Positions 12,820-14,822 of a stretch of DNA of 14,822 nt are shown here, piece after piece (the first letter of the stretch is position 1; the number at the start of each line of letters is the position of its first letter). A program made the translations under genes and the position numbers. The notes beneath the pieces are model-generated. The model was given only the letters and a program-made list of their open reading frames with translations. It ran no database searches and was not told where the DNA came from. Source of the stretch: Micavibrio aeruginosavorus (GTDB lineage: Bacteria; Pseudomonadota; Alphaproteobacteria; Micavibrionales; Micavibrionaceae); NCBI GenBank assembly GCA_003241285.1, contig QFOT01000042.1, forward strand, positions 1 through 14,822. The letters are read 5' to 3'.

Positions 12820-13493
12820 ATTTTCGGATCGAAGCCTGCATGCAGGCCGCATTCAGCGCGTATTTCCGGATGCTCGAAGTAATCGCCGATTGTCCGGTAT
12901 CCTTCCCATGCCAGCGGATGAAACGGCAGCTTGAATTCATTCATATAATCAGCCACCTGCGCCTCGGTCCAGTCGATCAGCGGGTAAATTTTCTCTACGC
13001 CTTTTTTTTGTTCGATAACGGGAAGGTTTTCGCGCGATGATTTCTGCTCGCGGCGCAAGCCGGAAATCCAACAGGTGACGCCATTCTCTTCAATGGCCCG
13101 CTGCATCGGCTCCACCTTGTTCAACCATTTATACTGATCGCTGGCGAGGCCGTCTTTCCATTGCTGGCCGTACAGGGCTTCCTGCTCGCGTGCGGACATA
13201 TCGGCACGGTAAGTGACAACCTTAAGCCCGAGATGTTCGATGAGGTCGCGTTTATAGCGATAGGTTTCGAGATGTTTATGCTGGGTGTCGATATCGATGA
13301 TAATAGTATCGGGGGATATCTCGTGAACCATATGCAGCAATACGGCGGCCTGTATGCCAAAGCTGCTGGATAGAGCCATACTTTTCCCGTGTTTTTCCAA
13401 AGCCCATAAAATCCGCTCTTCGGCACAAGTATTCTCAAGCATGGTTAATTCGTCAGGAGAAACGGCGGCAGAAAAATGGGAATGCAGATTCAT
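12816..13493 (-). CDS. cysH: phosphoadenosine phosphosulfate (PAPS) reductase, CysH family
   Basis: CysH reduces PAPS to sulfite with thioredoxin in assimilatory sulfate reduction. The 225-residue protein has the PP-loop-type SSSFG (42-46), DIDTQHKHLETYRY (67-80), KVEPMQRAI (126-134), SGLRREQKSSRENLPV (144-159) and the C-terminal ECGLH with catalytic Cys215. The cysteine pairs that bind a 4Fe-4S cluster in APS reductases are absent: where those have CC..RKVEPL, this one reads KWLNKVEPM. This matches the E. coli-type PAPS reductase, so I favour PAPS as the substrate. The ATG at 13491-13493 is chosen because the CysH N-terminus starts there; the frame further upstream runs into the tRNA gene. 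No ribosome site is evident. A weak TTGGCT-N17-TATGAG promoter (13503-13531) or read-through from the tRNA promoter could drive it. Confidence 0.93.
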   Translation of the reverse strand: MNLHSHFSAAVSPDELTMLENTCAEERILWALEKHGKSMALSSSFGIQAAVLLHMVHEISPDTIIIDIDTQHKHLETYRYKRDLIEHLGLKVVTYRADMSAREQEALYGQQWKDGLASDQYKWLNKVEPMQRAIEENGVTCWISGLRREQKSSRENLPVIEQKKGVEKIYPLIDWTEAQVADYMNEFKLPFHPLAWEGYRTIGDYFEHPEIRAECGLHAGFDPKI

Positions 13494-13579
13494 GGTTGGC
13501 AACTCATATAAAAATGAAAACCCTAAGCCAAGGAAACGGGGCCAGTCGATAGGACAAAATGTAGCGGAGATAAAAGGAA

Positions 13580-13654
13580 TGGTGGCTGAGGAGGGATTTG
13601 AACCCCCGACCAAGAGATTATGATTCTCCTGCTCTACCGCTGAGCTACTCAGCC
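13580..13654 (-). tRNA. tRNA with CAU anticodon, probably elongator tRNA-Met
   Basis: The full cloverleaf is readable on the minus strand. The acceptor is GGCTGAG/CTCAGCC with discriminator A and an encoded CCA (13580-13582). The D-arm is GCTC/GAGC with a short 7-nt loop AGCGGTA. The anticodon stem is GGAGA/TCTCT around the loop ATCATAA (anticodon CAT, 13619-13621), with a 5-nt variable region. The T-arm is GGGGG/CCCTC with TTCAAAT. The 1-72 position is a normal G-C pair, so it is not initiator tRNA. A CAU anticodon could also be tRNA-Ile2 modified by TilS; the GTCGGGGGTTCAA T-arm resembles alphaproteobacterial elongator Met, which I favour. Confidence 0.93.
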
Positions 13655-13688
13655 ACGGTTAACGAAAGTCCCTTGGGGACCGGGCCGC

Positions 13689-13717
13689 AATATGAAGATT
13701 TAACCTTCTGATGTCAA
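13689..13717 (-). promoter_or_regulatory. promoter of the CAU tRNA (and perhaps cysH)
   Basis: The minus strand has a perfect -35 TTGACA (13712-13717), a 17-nt spacer and a -10 CATATT (13689-13694), followed by a GC-rich discriminator (GCGGCCCGG) typical of stable-RNA promoters under stringent control. The predicted start is about 28 nt before the tRNA. Confidence 0.6.
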
Positions 13718-13861
13718 GCGAGGCGTTAAGAGCAAAATAGCCAAGTCATTGAGTTTGCTAATTTTTATTCAAAAAATGGCAAAAGTGGCTGGGGCTGTAG
13801 TCTTTTTTGAAACTTTTGGGGAACAATACGCTTGCATTCCCGTTGGTTGAGGTGTAAATAG

Positions 13862-13877
13862 TTAATCATTCATTAAC
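13862..13877 (+). promoter_or_regulatory. CtrA-type box TTAA-N7-TTAAC
   Basis: TTAA (13862-13865), seven bases and TTAAC (13873-13877) match the full CtrA consensus exactly. CtrA is the cell-cycle and motility response regulator of alphaproteobacteria. The box lies 15 bp before the ATG of the small gene at 13892. A possible promoter TTGCAT-N17-TAAATA (13832-13860) would place the box near +1, which suits repression; if the box acts as the -35, the start would fall past the ATG. The match is seen; use by CtrA is inference. Confidence 0.5.
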
Positions 13878-13891
13878 ATTGAGAGTTGCAA

Positions 13892-14071
13892 ATGCTGGTT
13901 ACTCCAGTCAACACAGCCTATCAGCCTGTTTCCAAAACACGCCCTGTATCATGGGAAAACGTGACGAAACGTGTTACGGCTAATACTGTCAATGATAATC
14001 CAGCTATGGAAATAACAAAAAAAGTGCCTGCCCAGCAATTCAAAGGCCAGTTCGTCGATTTATTGAGCTAA
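13892..14071 (+). CDS. 59-residue unknown protein behind a CtrA-type box
   Basis: The start is ATG 13892-13894, with GAGAG 6 nt upstream; an in-frame TTG at 13886 is less likely. The 59-residue product opens MLVTPVNTAYQPVS and is polar, Val/Thr/Asn-rich and slightly basic. It ends AQQFKGQFVDLLS, with no signal peptide, membrane span or cysteine. I do not recognise it. Three independent signs make it a real transcription unit: the ribosome site, the perfect CtrA-type box at 13862-13877, and a plus-strand intrinsic terminator 25 bp after the stop (14096-14117). It stands alone, convergent with mnmA and divergent from the tRNA. The box suggests a role linked to cell cycle, polarity or motility, but nothing in the protein itself shows this. 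Confidence 0.65.
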   Translation: MLVTPVNTAYQPVSKTRPVSWENVTKRVTANTVNDNPAMEITKKVPAQQFKGQFVDLLS

Positions 14072-14093
14072 TCACTATAAAACATGATCCAAA

Positions 14094-14822
14094 TCAAGCC
14101 GCTTCAGCGGCTTTTTTAATATCCGTTTTATAAATCCAGCCGCCACCGATCACGCGGTCCCCCGCGTAGCAAACAGCAGCCTGCCCGGGTGAAATGCCGT
14201 ATTGCGCGTCTTCCAGATAAAGCGTGGCCTTGCCGTTATCGTGCTTCACAAGGCGGGCCGGTGCGGCGCGGGTCATTGAGCGGAGCTTAACGGTAACATC
14301 AAGCTCAGTAGCGGAATCCAGCCAGTTACAGTCTTTAATATGAACGATATTGCGTGCCAAGGCATCTTTCGGGCCGACGATCACATTCGCATTGACGGCA
14401 TCAATACCGACGACATAAAGCGGGTCGTTGTTTTCGGTGACGCCGCCGCCAATGCCAAGGCCCTTGCGCTGGCCGACGGTATAATGAATGACGCCTTCAT
14501 GTTGTCCGACAACCCGGCCATCCATATGAACGATGTTGCCGCTGCGCGCCGCATCAGGTCGGATTTTTTTCACGACACTCGCATAATCGCCATTGGGCAC
14601 AAAACAGATATCCTGTGAGTCAGGCTTTGCTGCATTGGTCAGGCCGAGGCGGTCTGCATGCGTGCGGGTAATATCTTTCGTCCAGCCTCCGAGCGGAAAG
14701 CGCAGGAAATCAAGCTGGTCTTGCGTGGTGGCGAAGAGGAAATAGCTTTGATCCTTGGTGACATCGATAGCGCGGGTAAGTTCCGACTGGCCAGTTTCCT
14801 CGTTCATGATGCGCTGAATATA
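14094..14822 (-). CDS. mnmA: tRNA-specific 2-thiouridylase MnmA, 5' part outside the window
   Basis: MnmA thiolates U34 of tRNA-Lys, tRNA-Glu and tRNA-Gln using ATP and a persulfide relay. Only the last 242 residues are present; the ATP-binding PP-loop and first catalytic cysteine lie beyond the right edge. The frame stays open to the edge (YIQRI before the first visible Met), so that Met at 14807 is internal. Visible landmarks are KDQSYFLF (23-30 of the visible part), LGGWTKDITR, the second catalytic cysteine in SQDICFV (Cys73, 14604-14606), HYTVGQRKGLGIG, the beta-barrel domain (PLYVVGID..., VKLRS) and the C-terminal SPGQAAVCYAGDRVIGGGWI. The last codons (IKKAAEAA) contain the stem of a plus-strand terminator. 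No separate terminator for mnmA itself is obvious. Confidence 0.96.
   Translation of the reverse strand, partial: YIQRIMNEETGQSELTRAIDVTKDQSYFLFATTQDQLDFLRFPLGGWTKDITRTHADRLGLTNAAKPDSQDICFVPNGDYASVVKKIRPDAARSGNIVHMDGRVVGQHEGVIHYTVGQRKGLGIGGGVTENNDPLYVVGIDAVNANVIVGPKDALARNIVHIKDCNWLDSATELDVTVKLRSMTRAAPARLVKHDNGKATLYLEDAQYGISPGQAAVCYAGDRVIGGGWIYKTDIKKAAEAA
14096..14117 (+). terminator. intrinsic terminator of the small gene, inside the 3' end of mnmA
   Basis: A perfect 7-bp stem AAGCCGC (14096-14102) / GCGGCTT (14107-14113) with a TTCA loop runs into TTTTTT (14112-14117) on the plus strand. The same bases encode the last Ala/Glu codons of mnmA on the other strand. There is no proper T-run on the minus strand, so it serves the 59-residue gene. 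Confidence 0.75.

Noticed and set aside
12834..12847. Perfect 14-bp palindrome GCCTGCATGCAGGC between mltG and cysH, considered as a terminator.
   Set aside because: It has no loop and no T-run on either strand. It lies in codons for the conserved GLHAG end of CysH, so it is best explained as coding sequence.
13494..13613. Long N-terminal extension of CysH beginning inside the tRNA gene.
   Set aside because: The extension would overlap the tRNA and has no CysH similarity. The ATG at 13493 fits the family.
13776..13850. A 24-residue plus-strand frame (MAKVAGAVVFFETFG...) between the tRNA and the CtrA box.
   Set aside because: No ribosome site (the ATG is preceded by an A-run) and it is too short to separate from chance.

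Overview
This window looks like a chromosomal segment from an alphaproteobacterium of moderate GC content. I infer this from four things: the alphaproteobacterial type of DnaB, with a spacer of about 30 residues before its last strands; the pairing of an rpsF-rpsR-rplI-dnaB block with a divergent fabD-fabG-acpP-fabF-mltG block; one perfect CtrA-type box (TTAA-N7-TTAAC); and short dispersed palindromes. The pilin-like N-terminus encoded near 6364 recalls Micavibrio-type genomes, but that placement is only a guess.

Layout. Positions 1-243 (minus) hold two tiny accessory genes, one with an STGPKT..GK..NALKHG motif, behind their own promoter. Positions 443-1933 (minus) are dnaB, the replicative helicase. 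Positions 2009-2875 (minus) are an unrecognised 288-residue gene with its own promoter, lying between rplI and dnaB. Positions 2977-4379 (minus) are the rpsF-rpsR-rplI ribosomal protein operon, with a promoter, a hairpin leader and a clear terminator. Positions 4505-6839 (minus) hold three accessory genes: a membrane metallophosphoesterase, a pilin-like protein and a small unknown protein. Positions 7215-8913 (plus) are fabD and fabG. A HAD phosphatase and a small exported protein (9047-10088) sit between fabG and acpP. Then follow acpP, fabF and mltG (10194-12819, plus). Positions 12816-13654 (minus) are a cysH-type PAPS reductase and a tRNA with a CAU anticodon. Positions 13892-14071 (plus) encode a 59-residue unknown protein behind the CtrA box. 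Positions 14094-14822 (minus) are the 3' part of mnmA.

How it fits together. The core is housekeeping: replication, translation, type II fatty acid synthesis, murein processing, sulfate assimilation and tRNA thiolation. Small accessory cargo has been dropped into junctions of the conserved blocks. Several junctions carry palindromic repeats: three copies of an ATYCC(N)GGRAT-type hairpin and one longer TCATTGCGAG...CTCGCAATGA element. Two of these repeats end in AATGACA, which provides an in-frame ATG for the gene that follows.

I found no CRISPR array, phage module, toxin-antitoxin pair or complete new defence system. The most interesting unexplained unit is the small gene at 13892-14071. It has a CtrA-type box in front, and its probable terminator is written inside the last codons of the convergent mnmA gene.
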